Source: Monoplex corrugatus (taxonomy: Eukaryota; Mollusca; Gastropoda; Littorinimorpha; Ranellidae). Taken from it: 64,000 nucleotides of DNA. The translations under genes were made by a program, and so were the position numbers. The notes under the pieces are model-generated. The model was given only the letters and a program-made list of their open reading frames with translations. It was not told where the DNA came from and made no database searches. Positions 11,296 through 22,182 of this stretch are shown piece after piece; the first letter of the stretch is position 1; each line of letters begins with the position of its first letter. The stretch spans positions 28,634,835-28,698,834 of the forward strand of contig CM060312.1 in the NCBI GenBank assembly GCA_030674185.1, written 5' to 3'.

Positions 11296-11705
11296 TTCAT
11301 ATTATCCTGGAGGGATATGGCTGTGTGTCTTTGTGTGTTTGTCTTTTACCAAGACATGTCAGCGCGATTTTCTCAACTGTTTCTAGATGAATCTTTACCA
11401 AGTTTGGGCCCAAAGGTGTAGGTAGACCTATTATGCAGCTGTGAATGCGTAAGTCTGGAAGGTACACTGTCAAGATCAAGGTCACACGAACCAAAACAGT
11501 GCCAAAAATCAGCACGTTTTAGGAAAGTGTGACAAAAGTACTTTTTCAGGAACTTCTCACTATAATATTTACAGTCTGTTCACTGCTGAGACAATCTACC
11601 ATTGTCCACCCTTCGCATCAAGCTTTATGTCATCTGAGGCTTTTTCAAGGTCATAGTGACCTTGAGAAGTACAAAATTCGGATTATCCCTCGTGATCCTT
11701 GCATA
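11296..11705 (+). repeat. Family-7 dispersed repeat, copy 1
   Basis: Shared blocks with 36420, 50400 and 54700: TTTTTCAGGAACTTCTCAC, ACAATCTACCATTGTCC, AGGTCATAGTGACCTTGAGA and AAAATTCGGATT. All four copies point the same way. No open frame. Confidence 0.75.
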
Positions 11706-11762
11706 AAAACAGAAACCTATGGGCACGACCGTCTCGAGTTTTTCTCCTGTCTTCCTTCCTCC

Positions 11763-12067
<305 letters not shown>

Positions 12068-12089
12068 CTCCGCTTCTGGCACACCGTTT

Positions 12090-12215
12090 CTATTCCCCAC
12101 CACGAACAGCAGTACAGGTGTAAAAGTTGCCACGTACATTCCTGTCTGGACTTCTCTATCCAATCCCATAGACTTCAAAGCACACTTCCCCCTGCCCCCT
12201 ACATCGAGCAACTCT
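12090..12215 (+). repeat. Dispersed repeat, copy 2 of 2
   Basis: Diverged partner of 10845-10980, sharing CAGCAGTACAGGTG and ACATTCCTGTCTGGACTTCT. Confidence 0.6.
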
Positions 12216-12343
12216 TCCTGTGAGCACTTTAGCAGCATCCAGCTCCCAACAATCTTCAAACCTCCGTTTGGGTTGAGTACGGGGTAAACCCTTCCATGCA
12301 ATAGAGATATAGAGAGCTTTTATATGTTGTCAGAGTTGGGAGC

Positions 12344-12356
12344 ACGCGCGCGCGCG

Positions 12357-12409
<53 letters not shown>

Positions 12410-12430
12410 CATACAACACACACACACACA

Positions 12431-12487
<57 letters not shown>

Positions 12488-12702
12488 CACACAAACACCA
12501 CAACACCACGCAAGCACGCACGCACGCACACCAAAAAATAAGCAGGAATTCTCTGCCTCACACACACACCCCGCATACACACACATTCACACACACGAGT
12601 TTGATTTTCCACCGCTGTGGTGTTATATTCATAAATCTGGGCTTTCTATTGCAATAAAAACTGAATTTGAAAACCCCCCTCTCTCTCTCCCCTCCCTCTC
12701 TC

Positions 12703-12733
<31 letters not shown>

Positions 12734-12757
12734 TATACACATAACATACACTACACC

Positions 12758-12802
<45 letters not shown>

Positions 12803-12836
12803 CACACACACACACACACGCACATACACACACAGA
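12344..12836. repeat. (CG)n-(AC)n, (CT)n and (AC)n tracts
   Basis: (CG)n block 12344-12364 opens an (AC)n run to about 12485; (CT)n 12678-12730; (AC)n 12760-12835. A short unique piece lies between. Confidence 0.92.
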
Positions 12837-12837
12837 G

Positions 12838-12997
12838 AGTAGGAAGCTATCTCTTCTGCCATAAAATGATGTACGATATGCCCATCTCTGAATTCTACCA
12901 TTTCGCGCTTCGATACAAGCCAACCATCATACCTCTTTATCTGCACGTGTGAGGCTTCGTCTGTCGGTGGTGTGAAAGCTTCTGGAGGATTCTCACC
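12838..12997 (-). CDS. Candidate exon or mobile-element coding relic
   Basis: Minus strand is open for about 50 codons after an AG at TTAG: ENPPEAFTPPTDEASHVQIK continuing RYDGWLVSKREMVEFRDG, with balanced composition unlike the flanking dinucleotide tracts. Entry phase 1 is compatible with the donor at 29197. The frame runs into an (AC)n tract without a clear donor. Family not recognised. Confidence 0.3.
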
Positions 12998-13115
12998 TAA
13001 CAATCTCCCCGTGTAAACACGTCAGAAGGTAAAACTGCTTACTGCATCGGTGGTGTGAAAGCTTCTGAAACATTCTCACCTAACAATCTCCCTGTGTAAA
13101 CACGTCAGAAGGTAC
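12960..13115. repeat. 78-bp tandem duplication
   Basis: TCGGTGGTGTGAAAGCTTCT...ACACGTCAGAAGGTA occurs twice in a row with few differences. It covers the border and first bases of the minus-strand coding candidate at 12838-12997. Confidence 0.8.
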
Positions 13116-13264
13116 TGCATTGCCATCCTCCTCCTCCCCCCCCTCCCCCACTTGCGATGGACAAGGCAGCTTGAACTTTCCTTTACTTTTACGTTTTCTA
13201 TCATCTGCAAGCGTCGACTGAGTTGCCATTACACTGCCGTCTTCCAGACCTACCATGCAGGTCT

Positions 13265-13425
13265 TGAACTGAAACCCAGTAGGACAGCAAAGGAAGGGGA
13301 AGACCAAAAATGGACTGGCTGTAAACGGCTAAAAGAGATCTACAACTGGTGGACAGACGCTGAAATGATGTCTGTCGACCAAGCCCGTTGGAACCCTGTT
13401 GGTGTTTCATGTACGGCAGCTTTCC
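13265..13425 (+). pseudogene. Decayed non-LTR retrotransposon ORF2 C-terminus
   Basis: One frame reads GRGRPKMDWL, stop, TAKRDLQLVDRR; the next frame reads AEMMSVDQARWNP. This matches the usual tail of LINE ORF2 proteins (GRPKxxWxxxxxxDL ... DRxxWR), broken by stops and frameshifts. Confidence 0.5.
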
Positions 13426-13784
13426 TTTCCTACTGTCATCATCGACAGTCTGTCTCCCTTCATAAAATAGCTGGCTTCCCTCCCTACTGTCTCATCTTGG
13501 ACACTAGCTTCAGATAATCCTTCTCTTAAAATACATATCTCTCTCCCTTTCCCCCCCCCTCTCTCTCTCTCTCTCCCCTCCTTTCTCTCTCAAAACATGC
13601 ATACCGTCTATTTAGGACTAAACTCCAGTGACAGATGAAATGGAGAGATGGAGGGGGTGCGGTGGGGGGGGAAGTCATTAACAAGTCGGATCTCTGGCCT
13701 TTCATGACAATGGTTCTCTTCGTCAAATATCAATACAACCTATCTCTCTCCTAGCTCTCGAAGCACAATACAAACGGCCAGCTC

Positions 13785-13935
13785 TTCTTGTCTGATAAAA
13801 TACAACGAAACCTATCTCACCATCTGATAAAATACAGATAAAATACAACGAAACCTATCTCACCATCTGATGAAATACGGCGAAACTTGTTTCATATCTG
13901 ACAAAATACCACGAAACTTATCTCGTCTACAGCAA
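13785..13935. repeat. Diverged minisatellite
   Basis: ACAACGAAACCTATCTCACC-type unit with CTGATAAAATAC repeats about four times at 37-47 bp spacing. Confidence 0.75.
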
Positions 13936-13939
13936 ATAA

Positions 13940-14260
13940 GTAAAAACAATTCATACCCGCAGCGAACAGATGTGCTCAATGTTTCTTGAAAAGAGAAGAA
14001 GTGAGTTTCGAATACAGCTACCATCCTCTAACACTCGATTTCCTGTGAGTCGATGGGTATTAGGAAGCATACTTCAGCCATCAAACTCAATCTGCCTTTT
14101 CTCGTAATCCTCCACCCCCACAAAAAAAGACATTACGATAGTTTTTGCTTCACCAAACTACTGGAACTACACAACCGAGTCCCATCCATTTCACGGACGC
14201 GTCGTTGAGGTGTTTGCTCAAATCTGATAGACACATGCAGATGATATCTCTCCGGCCTGG
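13940..14260. other. Unique sequence, nothing recognised
   Basis: No repeats or convincing exons. The minus-strand pyrimidine tract near 13990 is followed by bases resembling a SINE-4 fragment. Confidence 0.35.
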
Positions 14261-14266
14261 TTAACA

Positions 14267-14386
14267 TCAGGATATATTATGATAGTAAGCGTAGAGTACA
14301 GCCCAGTCAAGCAGTCTCAATCCTAGATGGAACTCCGTAGCATCATGATTATCATCCTCATCGGAATGTAAAAACTGCTCCAGCTT
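14267..14386 (-). CDS. Candidate exon, 39 codons to a stop, unidentified
   Basis: A pyrimidine-rich stretch ending GGCCACAG precedes an open frame starting KLEQFLHSDEDDNHDATEFH and ending in a hydrophobic/aromatic tail before TGA. It matches no repeat I tracked. No good donor was found, so if real it would be terminal. Entry phase 0. Confidence 0.25.
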   Translation of the reverse strand, partial: KLEQFLHSDEDDNHDATEFHLGLRLLDWAVLYAYYHNIS

Positions 14387-14607
14387 CTGTGGCCATTAAA
14401 GTAGCGAAGAAAATGGGACGAAAAAAAAGAGGAGGGAATAAAAGGTGAGCACAAAGGTAACCTCCTGAGAGCAATGATCCTAAAAAAATCTTTTTATTTT
14501 GTCCAAACAAATCGAGCTGTGCTCATCGATATAAAATTACTTTACGACAGTTCCCTTGACTCGTCCCAAACGTGTGATCTAATCCGGTAATTATGACCAC
14601 TGGACAA

Positions 14608-14875
<268 letters not shown>

Positions 14876-15149
14876 AACGCGTATCACCAGGTTGCTTATG
14901 TTGTTTCAAAACAGCAATTCTGATGTCGACAAATGCACGAAACAAATGGTTGTTGCTTTATTAATATATTCTTTCAACATTATATGACAGGCAAGTGTAC
15001 ACGTCAGGGCGTAGTGCAGATATGTATTCACAACGCCTCAGATGGAGGAGTCGACAGTTAAAGCTACTGTCACCACCTACTGTCTATGTGTCCATATCCA
15101 AAAGACAGAAATAAATCTGGCCTGTAGGTCGTTCTCCCATCTGTGTGTT

Positions 15150-15319
15150 CTCTGAGAGAGTGAGAGAGAGAGAGAATGAGTGAGTGAGTGTGTGTGCTGT
15201 GTGTGTGTCTGTGCGTGCGTGCGTGCGTGGTGTGTGTGTGTGTGTGTGTGTGTGTTGTGTGTGTGGGGCGTGCGGTGCTGGTGCGTGTGTGTGTGTGTGT
15301 GTGGTGTGTGTGTGTGTGT

Positions 15320-15375
<56 letters not shown>
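15150..15375. repeat. (GA)n and (GT)n with CGTG variants
   Basis: GAGTGA run, then (GT)n with CGTG interruptions. Confidence 0.95.
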
Positions 15376-15376
<1 letters not shown>

Positions 15377-15589
15377 ACATGACTTATTTCTATAACCACA
15401 AATGCAGCATTATAACTGGACACGACATTCTTTTCACAGACGTCAACCCAAAAACCATACTGGTGCCTCGACAGGGGCTGATTCAAACAAGACAATTTTC
15501 TTTTCAAAAACGACCTGATCGCTAAAATCTTAATGTATCGATCGTTCTGGAGGTGTCAACCTAGCGTGTCATATGTCCCTTCCCTCCCT

Positions 15590-15765
15590 CCTTCCCAATT
15601 CAACACCTCGCTAGTGCACAGGGTTTTGCCAAGGTTCAAGGAGTCTGCCGCCAGTTCCTGGTAGAATTATGCAGCGCACATATGGAATAGTCCCAAGTTC
15701 GATGAGTCTTGTCTGAACGCGAAGAATCTCTTTTGAACAAACTCAAAATTCCTTTGAATACTAGT
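15590..15765 (+). mobile_element. SINE-4 fragment
   Basis: GTGCACAGGGTTTTGCCAAG, AAGGAGTCTGCC and GCGCACATATGGAATAGTCC align with the SINE-4 body at 40890-40990. Head missing. Confidence 0.6.
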
Positions 15766-16046
15766 ACAACGTAGATGAGATCAGGCAGGTCTACAATCTA
15801 AAAACTTGCAGAAAGCACTAATCTGTCGACAGTTCTCTCATACAAGCAGAATCGCTGCATAATTATGATCAGTTTGCGATAATAATTGTACTCAAACGGC
15901 GCTGTAACGCCCAGCTTGGCTCGCTCGATTCTTACTCAGTGTATGCAGCTTTGGACAACCAACCATACAGGCAAAACAGTCGCATGTAACTGGCGGCATG
16001 TATACACAAATGTCGGGACGTCTGACTTGGCTCTAAGAATCGTATG

Positions 16047-16148
16047 CCCCCCCCCCCCCCCCCCCCAATGTCCTTGCTGTCAAAAATGTTTTTCCGGTGT
16101 TTGAGTTTCACACCCACATCCGCAACAAAAGAGAGAGAGGAGAGAGAG

Positions 16149-16212
<64 letters not shown>

Positions 16213-16216
16213 TGTG

Positions 16217-16257
<41 letters not shown>

Positions 16258-16300
16258 ACAGACACAGACAGACAGACAGACAGATAGACAGACAGAGACT
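16047..16300. repeat. Poly-C, (AG)n, (GT)n and (ACAG)n tracts
   Basis: Poly-C about 16047-16066; AG run 16128-16152; GT run 16153-16253; ACAG run to 16297. Confidence 0.95.
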
Positions 16301-16689
16301 CACGCTATGTATTTCCAATGAGAAGGGCGTTAAAAACATAGCTATGGTTTTTCTGCGATTCAAACAGTCACACCACAGTATTTCTTGACAGAAAAGATTT
16401 TTATAGATGTATCATTTTTTCTTTCAAAATGGGTTTCTTTCACATGTTAAGTCTGTATCATTCAGTCACGGAATTACCTCCCTATGGGTACCCGCTTATA
16501 TCATGACATACATTTGAAAAAAAGAAAAGCAAGTATGAACCAAGGAAACGACCCCAACACACACACACGAGCAATGACTCTCCCAATAACTTCCTTCTTC
16601 TTTTTTTTTTTTGAGAACTGAATATAAGCTGGATACCTTGTGTTACAAATCTGCTTACTTGCGCCATCATATATTTGCAACAACATTTT

Positions 16690-16976
16690 AAATTATCAAC
16701 TGTTGGCCAGCGTTCTTTTACTATCTCAGGACCGTCAGCCTGGAATAGACCCGCTCTGCCTTCGCCTAACACCCTAACCTTTCTGCTTTTAAATCCAACT
16801 TAAAAGCCCACCTCTTTTCCCATCAACAAATCCTACAAATACTTCTTTTCCTCAGTTTGTATACTTTTTTTTTAAAAGATTAAATGCTGTAAGGTAGTCT
16901 TTGTCGACTGTATGCGAATGCCTGTGCGTGAGTGCGCTTTGATCTGAATTGTCAAGACTTGGCGCGTATAATGATA
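16690..16976 (+). mobile_element. LINE 3' end with 3' UTR
   Basis: TCAGGACCGTCAGCCTGGAA encodes the SGPSAWN wording found near the C-terminus of many reverse transcriptases; TTTAAATCCAACTTAAAAGC follows, then a 3' UTR with GTCTTTGTCGACTGTATGCG and GAGTGCGCTTTGATCTGAAT. The same series occurs at 61765-62005. Coding part is too short and shifted to be active. Confidence 0.65.
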
Positions 16977-17010
16977 ATAATAATTACTATTATTATTATT
17001 ATTACGGTTA

Positions 17011-17060
<50 letters not shown>

Positions 17061-17445
17061 GTTGTTGTTTTTTTGTTGTTATTATTATTCATCATCATCA
17101 TATCATCATTAGTAGTATTATTTTCCTTCTCCTTCTGCCTCAATTCAGTAAACAGTCGTGGGAACACCGCACTAAAGTACTGTTCACCACATTCTTCCAG
17201 CTGTCGGTTATGTGTCAAAGCCTACCTCTCTGCAAATGGTTTCTCTGTCCATTCTACAATGTAGTCAGTCCGTCGTTTCTGTGGGTTTGTTGGTGTTGTT
17301 GTTGTTGTTGTTGTTGTTGTTGTGTTGTGCTGTGTGCTGCTGCTGCTGCTGCTGCTGCTGTGTTGTTGATGATGATGATGATGTGTTGGTGGTGGTGGTG
17401 GTGGTGGTGGTGGTTTGTTGTTGTTGTTGTTGTTTTTTGGGGGGG
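16977..17445. repeat. Triplet arrays (TTA, TTG, GCT, GAT, GGT)n
   Basis: (TTA)n 17012-17060, (TTG)n 17290-17325, (GCT)n 17337-17360, (GAT)n 17367-17382, (GGT)n 17387-17412, (TTG)n to 17432. The array begins at the LINE tail. Confidence 0.92.
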
Positions 17446-17648
17446 CTTCCCCTCCATCTCCCTCCCTCAACAGTTCCCTGGAGGGCTGATTTAACAGGAC
17501 TACTGACTGAATCGTGTTACATGGGTCATACCAGCATATTCTTACTTTCTTTATTTTTTTTTTCACTGAGGTCAGCAGACCTACATGTGATCCAAAGCGC
17601 TGCTGGTGATTTGTATGATCAGTACATCTGATCTTAAGGATCTTGCAG

Positions 17649-17746
17649 AACTACCTCATTTCAATGGCCTGGATTCGTCTTCCCAAATCCGCCGTGATTG
17701 TCCATGTCTAGAATACATACAGGAAGATGGAATAATATCAGAACAG
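17649..17746 (+). CDS. Candidate plus-strand exon of 98 bases
   Basis: After CTTGCAG one frame is open (LPHFNGLDSSSQIRRDCPCL and on) to a strong CAG|GTGAGA donor. The acceptor has a poor pyrimidine tract, and the minus strand is also open over most of this stretch. No second exon on this strand was found. Confidence 0.15.
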
Positions 17747-18009
17747 GTGAGAGTCTGTCTTGTCATACGTGTCTGGGCAAGTTGAACCTGGCGGATCATA
17801 CACCTTTCCGGGTCGGTTTTTTCCCCCGAGGTGAAGGGGGGGGGGTGAGGGGAGGTTGTAGAGGAAGCCAAAGGGGAGGTCAAAGGAGACAGGACGGGGC
17901 GACACGGTGACAACTATGATGGATAGTGTTTCCATCCCCCACAGCGTTTCGATCACTGGCAGGAAAACGGATCGTGTCCGACTGTTCCGGTCACACTACA
18001 ACGACAAGC

Positions 18010-18345
18010 GTGGTATAGAACAGTCAAGTGGGTAAGACGTCGGATTTCTAATTGGAAGGTCTGGGTTCGATCCTGTCTGGATACCCCCTCACATGGTGGA
18101 TAAAGGGTGGAAGATTCTTCAGATCTTCCAAGTCAACTTGTGTGCAGACCTGTTTGTGCCTGAACAACTGTGTGTGTACATGCACGCAGAAACATCAAAA
18201 TATGCACGTCGAAAGACCCTGTAAGTCATCCGGTGTCCGGTGACATGGAAACACGAAAACACCGAGCCCGCGGAAAACGGGGTATGCATACTACACAGCA
18301 ACCTATCACCTACACGGTGTAGGCAAAATAAAGTGCCTACACGCA
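18010..18345 (+). mobile_element. SINE-1, complete copy
   Basis: tRNA-like head: CAGTCAAGTGGGTAAGACGT and B-box-like GGTTCGATCC, then GTGCAGACCTGTTTGTGCC, AACACCGAGCC and TGGCATACT-like body. Relatives at 24371, 26265, 28755, 47745 and 53320 define the family. Tail A-rich. Confidence 0.8.
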
Positions 18346-18779
18346 TGAGAGAAAAATTTAAATTGGAAAGCTTGAATAAAAAATCTATTGATACTGGATC
18401 TGAATGGCGCTTTCATTTGGGTTACGTCTCTGTCCCTCTCACTCGCACAAAATCGGAGCAATCATACTGTGCTGCAAAATTATGCTTCCTGAATAGTGTG
18501 GTGTGGATCAACCCACCTGAACATCTTTCATAACGCGTCCAAGTCGACCTGACCTGACCATGCTTCTAACATACAGCCTTCGCTTGAGCGGGATGAGATA
18601 AAGAATCTGCGTGGGGCTTCGGGGGTAGGGGGTAAGCAGAGAGAAGGGGGAGGGGGTGTGGGAGGAGAAGAGAGAGAGACACACAGAGGATAAGATCTGC
18701 ACGATGGCAATGAGAAATCAGCCTACCCCCAAAGAGAGCAGAGACGGAAGGGGGGGGGGGGAGAAAGAGAGAAAAGACA

Positions 18780-18814
18780 GAATGTGTGTGTTTTGGTGTG
18801 TTATATATAATATA

Positions 18815-18900
<86 letters not shown>

Positions 18901-18905
18901 TTTTG
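18780..18905. repeat. (GT)n microsatellite
   Basis: GT run 18818-18899 beside a poly-G stretch at 18750-18762. Confidence 0.95.
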
Positions 18906-19069
18906 TGCGCGCGTGTGTGAGCGTGTGTGACAAACAGAAGAGAGTGATTCATTCAAGGGAAATACAGGTAGACGGAGGTAAGAGGCCGCGGTAATGGTAT
19001 TCGTTAAAATTCAATGCATTATCGGAACGCAGATCTCTTCATCTCCCAAGGCACAGTTTCAAATTGTTC

Positions 19070-19375
19070 ACCCTACTATTCAGTCAGGAACAGTTACATA
19101 AGATGATGGATGAGTCACAATACTGGCGACATAACGTCAACCGATCTTATAGATTTCTGATGGACAGCAATGACGGTACGGTCACTCATAACAGTCACCG
19201 ACGGTACGCTGAGCCTTTGTTGTGGTCCAGAAGTGATGATGGTAGAAGGGAATAGGAACGTATGGAATGGGAAGGGGAAGAGAAGAGGGAAGAAGAGTAG
19301 CAAGCGAAGAGAAAGAGAGAGCACAAATTTCATTTACGAGGTTGTGAAATAAGCAAGGTACATTCTTTCTTATAC
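19070..19375 (+). repeat. Family-9 local repeat, copy 1
   Basis: Blocks AGATTTCTGATGGACAGCAA, CGGTACGCTGAGCCTTTGTT and AGAGTAGCAAGCGAAGAGAA recur at 20690-20960 (first two) and 20070-20210 (third). Confidence 0.65.
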
Positions 19376-19419
19376 ATCCTACGAGGGTTTGCACAACACC
19401 TAAATTACACCCGAATTAA

Positions 19420-19562
<143 letters not shown>

Positions 19563-19615
19563 GGAGCCACGGAGGAAGTTTGTAGTTGTAGTTTCCAGTT
19601 TGTTAAATCTTTGAC

Positions 19616-19793
19616 AACCGCACGCACCCTGTCCTCCAGCATTCTGCATTGTTAACCATGCTCACAAATCAAAAACTTAACCTTTCGATTCCCTCACCCT
19701 CTCCACCAGTTTCCAGGAAAACTGATGGGCTGGGTGAGAGAATCAAAGGGTTAAGTTTTTGCAGTTGGTGGATAGGGTGCGAGATTCAAAGAA
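19616..19793. mobile_element. TTAA-type MITE, double hairpin
   Basis: Outer arms (CGCACCCTGTCCTCCAGCAT and GTTGGTGGATAGGGTGCGAG) enclose an inner palindrome with TTAACCTTTCGATTCCCTCA and its partner AGAATCAAAGGGTTAA around AGTTTCC/GGAAAACT. Right edge ends in AATTAA. Same design as 24459-24642. Confidence 0.65.
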
Positions 19794-19887
19794 TTAAAGA
19801 GGGTGTCATCGCACCCAATTATATGCTCCACCCAAATCTGCCAGCAATATCATCTGGCAGACATCCTGAGCCTGCGCAAAACCCTAG

Positions 19888-20065
19888 GTACTGTTTTTTT
19901 GTTACTACATTGTTTGTTGATGTCTATTCACTGTTACAAAAAAATTAATTAAAAAAAAGGTGAAAAAATACCCACTTGTCACTACACTGTTTGTTGATGT
20001 CTATTCATTGTTTGAAAAATGATTTTAAAAAGGTGGGAAAAAAACACCAAAAAACCCTAGGTACT
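19888..20065. repeat. About 90-bp tandem duplication
   Basis: TGTTTGTTGATGTCTATTCA with flanking CACTACACT and AAAACCCTAGGTACTG blocks occurs twice. Confidence 0.7.
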
Positions 20066-20069
20066 GAAA

Positions 20070-20210
20070 CGGAGAAGGGGAGAAGGGGGATAAGAAGAGA
20101 TCTACGAAACACAACCAAAATGATGAGGAGTAGCAAGCGAAGGGAGGGAAAGCACGAATAAATTTCATTTACCAGGGTGTGAAATAAGCGATGTATATAT
20201 TCCTTTTTTC
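20070..20210 (+). repeat. Family-9 local repeat, partial
   Basis: GAGTAGCAAGCGAAGGGAGG...TTTCATTTACCAGGGTGTGA parallels 19290-19370. Confidence 0.6.
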
Positions 20211-20216
20211 ATACAT

Positions 20217-20330
20217 TAACCCTTTGACTCCCGCACCCTGTCCAACTGCATCCTGCATTGTCAACCATGCAAGGGGTCAAAAGGTTAAGTTTTTGCAGTT
20301 GGTAGATAGGGTGCGGGAGTCAAAGGGTTT
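20217..20330. mobile_element. TTAA-type MITE, short form
   Basis: Left TTAACCCTTTGACTCCCGCA, right GGTGCGGGAGTCAAAGGG; the middle carries CAACTGCATCCTGCATTGTC but lacks the inner hairpin of the longer copies. TTAA is intact on the left, altered on the right. Confidence 0.75.
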
Positions 20331-20437
20331 CAGATTGGCAACAAACAACCCAGGTTTTAATGTTGGGGGCATGGACTAAACTCGACATATCAGATCTTGA
20401 ATCCACGACTCTATTATTAGAACCAATCAGCCTGCGT

Positions 20438-20455
20438 TGGTGTGTGTGTTTTGTG

Positions 20456-20486
<31 letters not shown>

Positions 20487-20612
20487 AGAGGAGATGAGGA
20501 GTGGAGAGAGAGAGAGAGAGAGACAGAGAAGACAGAGATAGACAGAAGACAGACAGAGACAGACTGACAGACACAAGAGAGAGAAGAGACAGACAGAGAC
20601 AGAGAGGGGTAG
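20438..20612. repeat. (GT)n, (GA)n and ACAG tracts
   Basis: GT run to 20484, then GA and GACAGA runs. Confidence 0.93.
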
Positions 20613-20689
20613 AAAAAGTAGTAAACAGAAGTGGCGATAACGGCAAAATGTATTACACAGAAACATACAATTCCGTGACAGTGCAAACC

Positions 20690-20960
20690 ACTGACGTACC
20701 ATTCAGTCAAGAGAGTTATACAAGTCTCCCACTCAAGATCCACAAGCTCTTTATACTTCCGTATTCCAGCTGAACAAAGGTCAAAGATTTCTAATGGACA
20801 GATAAGATAGTGAGTGGTGTCACCGAGAACAATGCCAGGCACACACGGTACACTGAATATTTGTTGCGATGGAGACAGTAATAATAGACTAGATTGTAGT
20901 GGGGAATGGGTAGATTGTAGTAGGGAATAAGAATGCTAAGTTAGCTTGCGAATGGCTCTG
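20690..20960 (+). repeat. Family-9 local repeat, copy 2
   Basis: ATTTCTAATGGACAGATAAG and CACGGTACACTGAATATTTG parallel 19150-19220. Confidence 0.6.
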
Positions 20961-21034
20961 GTTTAGGAGGAGGAATGGGAACAAAGGAGAACGACCGAAC
21001 AATCATGGCTTTGGATGAATTGGTGAATGTCAGT

Positions 21035-21270
21035 CAGCGTTTGGAGTTTGGAGCTCCTTCAAGAGGGAATCAATGCACTCGGACAGTCCCGACACTTCCA
21101 TATATGCACTCCACAAAAATCTGACAGTAATTATCTGGCAGACTCCTTGAAACTGCGCAAAATCCTATGCGCTGGCAAGGTCTTGAAATGAGGAACGATG
21201 AGGGGAACTAAGAAATACAAAGCGACATAACAAGAATGACTGGGCAGCGACTAGGCCAAGTTTTCTCTGG
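21035..21270 (-). mobile_element. SINE-4 copy
   Basis: AAATCTGACAGTAATTATCT, GGCAGACTCCTTGAAACTG and GCGCTGGCAAGGTCTTGAAA are the reverse of the SINE-4 body. Confidence 0.75.
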
Positions 21271-21690
21271 GACACAGATCCATCAGGCTGTCATTATACG
21301 TAACGCCCACGTATTATGCGTGTGTGCGCGATGTGAGCATCAGAATATAGATACTCCTATTTTCACAAGAACCAATAAGTCTAACGAACATATAAGTTTT
21401 CATCAGACGATACAACAGAAAGATTTCACAATAAATCATTCACATGCGAAGTCTCTCATCTTAACATTCACTGGTATATAAATGTATGAATGAAGACGTA
21501 AAATTGTCAGATTTTTCCAATGCAGGAAATAATAAGTTATTCGCAACATTTGATTGTCAAATGAAAGCAAGTATTGGATTTCAGCACAGAACTATTTTAT
21601 AAAGCCAAAAGTCAATACTATGTTTCCTCCATCTTATCATTGTCATTTTCAATTGTTTCTCTGTATCTAGAACAAGTACCTAGGAAATGC
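21271..21690. other. Unique AT-rich sequence
   Basis: A short plus-strand open frame (about 21236-21481) begins inside SINE-4 and has no other support. Confidence 0.4.
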
Positions 21691-21694
21691 GCGC

Positions 21695-22060
21695 GAGCGC
21701 GTGCATGTGTGTTTGCGTGAGTGAGTATTGTATGTGAGAAAGAGAGAGGAGAGAAAGAGAGAGAGACATACACAGACAGACAGACAGCAACAGAGACAGA
21801 CAGACAGACAAGCAGAGAAAAACTCAAGAACAATTTTAATGTACATCAGCCTTAGTCAATGGGGTGGGGAGGGAATGACAGAGAAATGAAGACACGGAGA
21901 GAGGGGAGAGAAGAGAGGGAGGGCGAGAGACTTCAGAATCCTTTATCACTCAAGGATAGTAGCATTAGGTCCCATTGGACTTGTCTTACAGAGAGAGACA
22001 GAGAGAGAGAATGAAAGAGGCGGAAGAAGAAGAAGGAGGTATCCCCTTTCGTCTCTGTAT
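21695..22060. repeat. GCGC/GTGT, GA and ACAG tracts with purine-rich flank
   Basis: Short CG/GT block, AG and GACAGA runs to 21820, then purine-rich mixed sequence with GAGAGA runs to 22030. Confidence 0.8.
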
Positions 22061-22182
22061 TGCGCAAAGGGGACAAGGAAGTGTCACTAGCTAATTACAA
22101 ACTAATACTTCGTTTCATTTTCTGCTGCTGTGTGCGGTTTCCGTGGGTGGAGGAGTGGAAGGAGAAGGGAGGGCAGGAGATA

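Noticed and set aside
16977..17445. Polyglutamine/polyasparagine protein
   Set aside because: Triplet runs in several frames starting at a LINE tail; no flanking balanced coding sequence.
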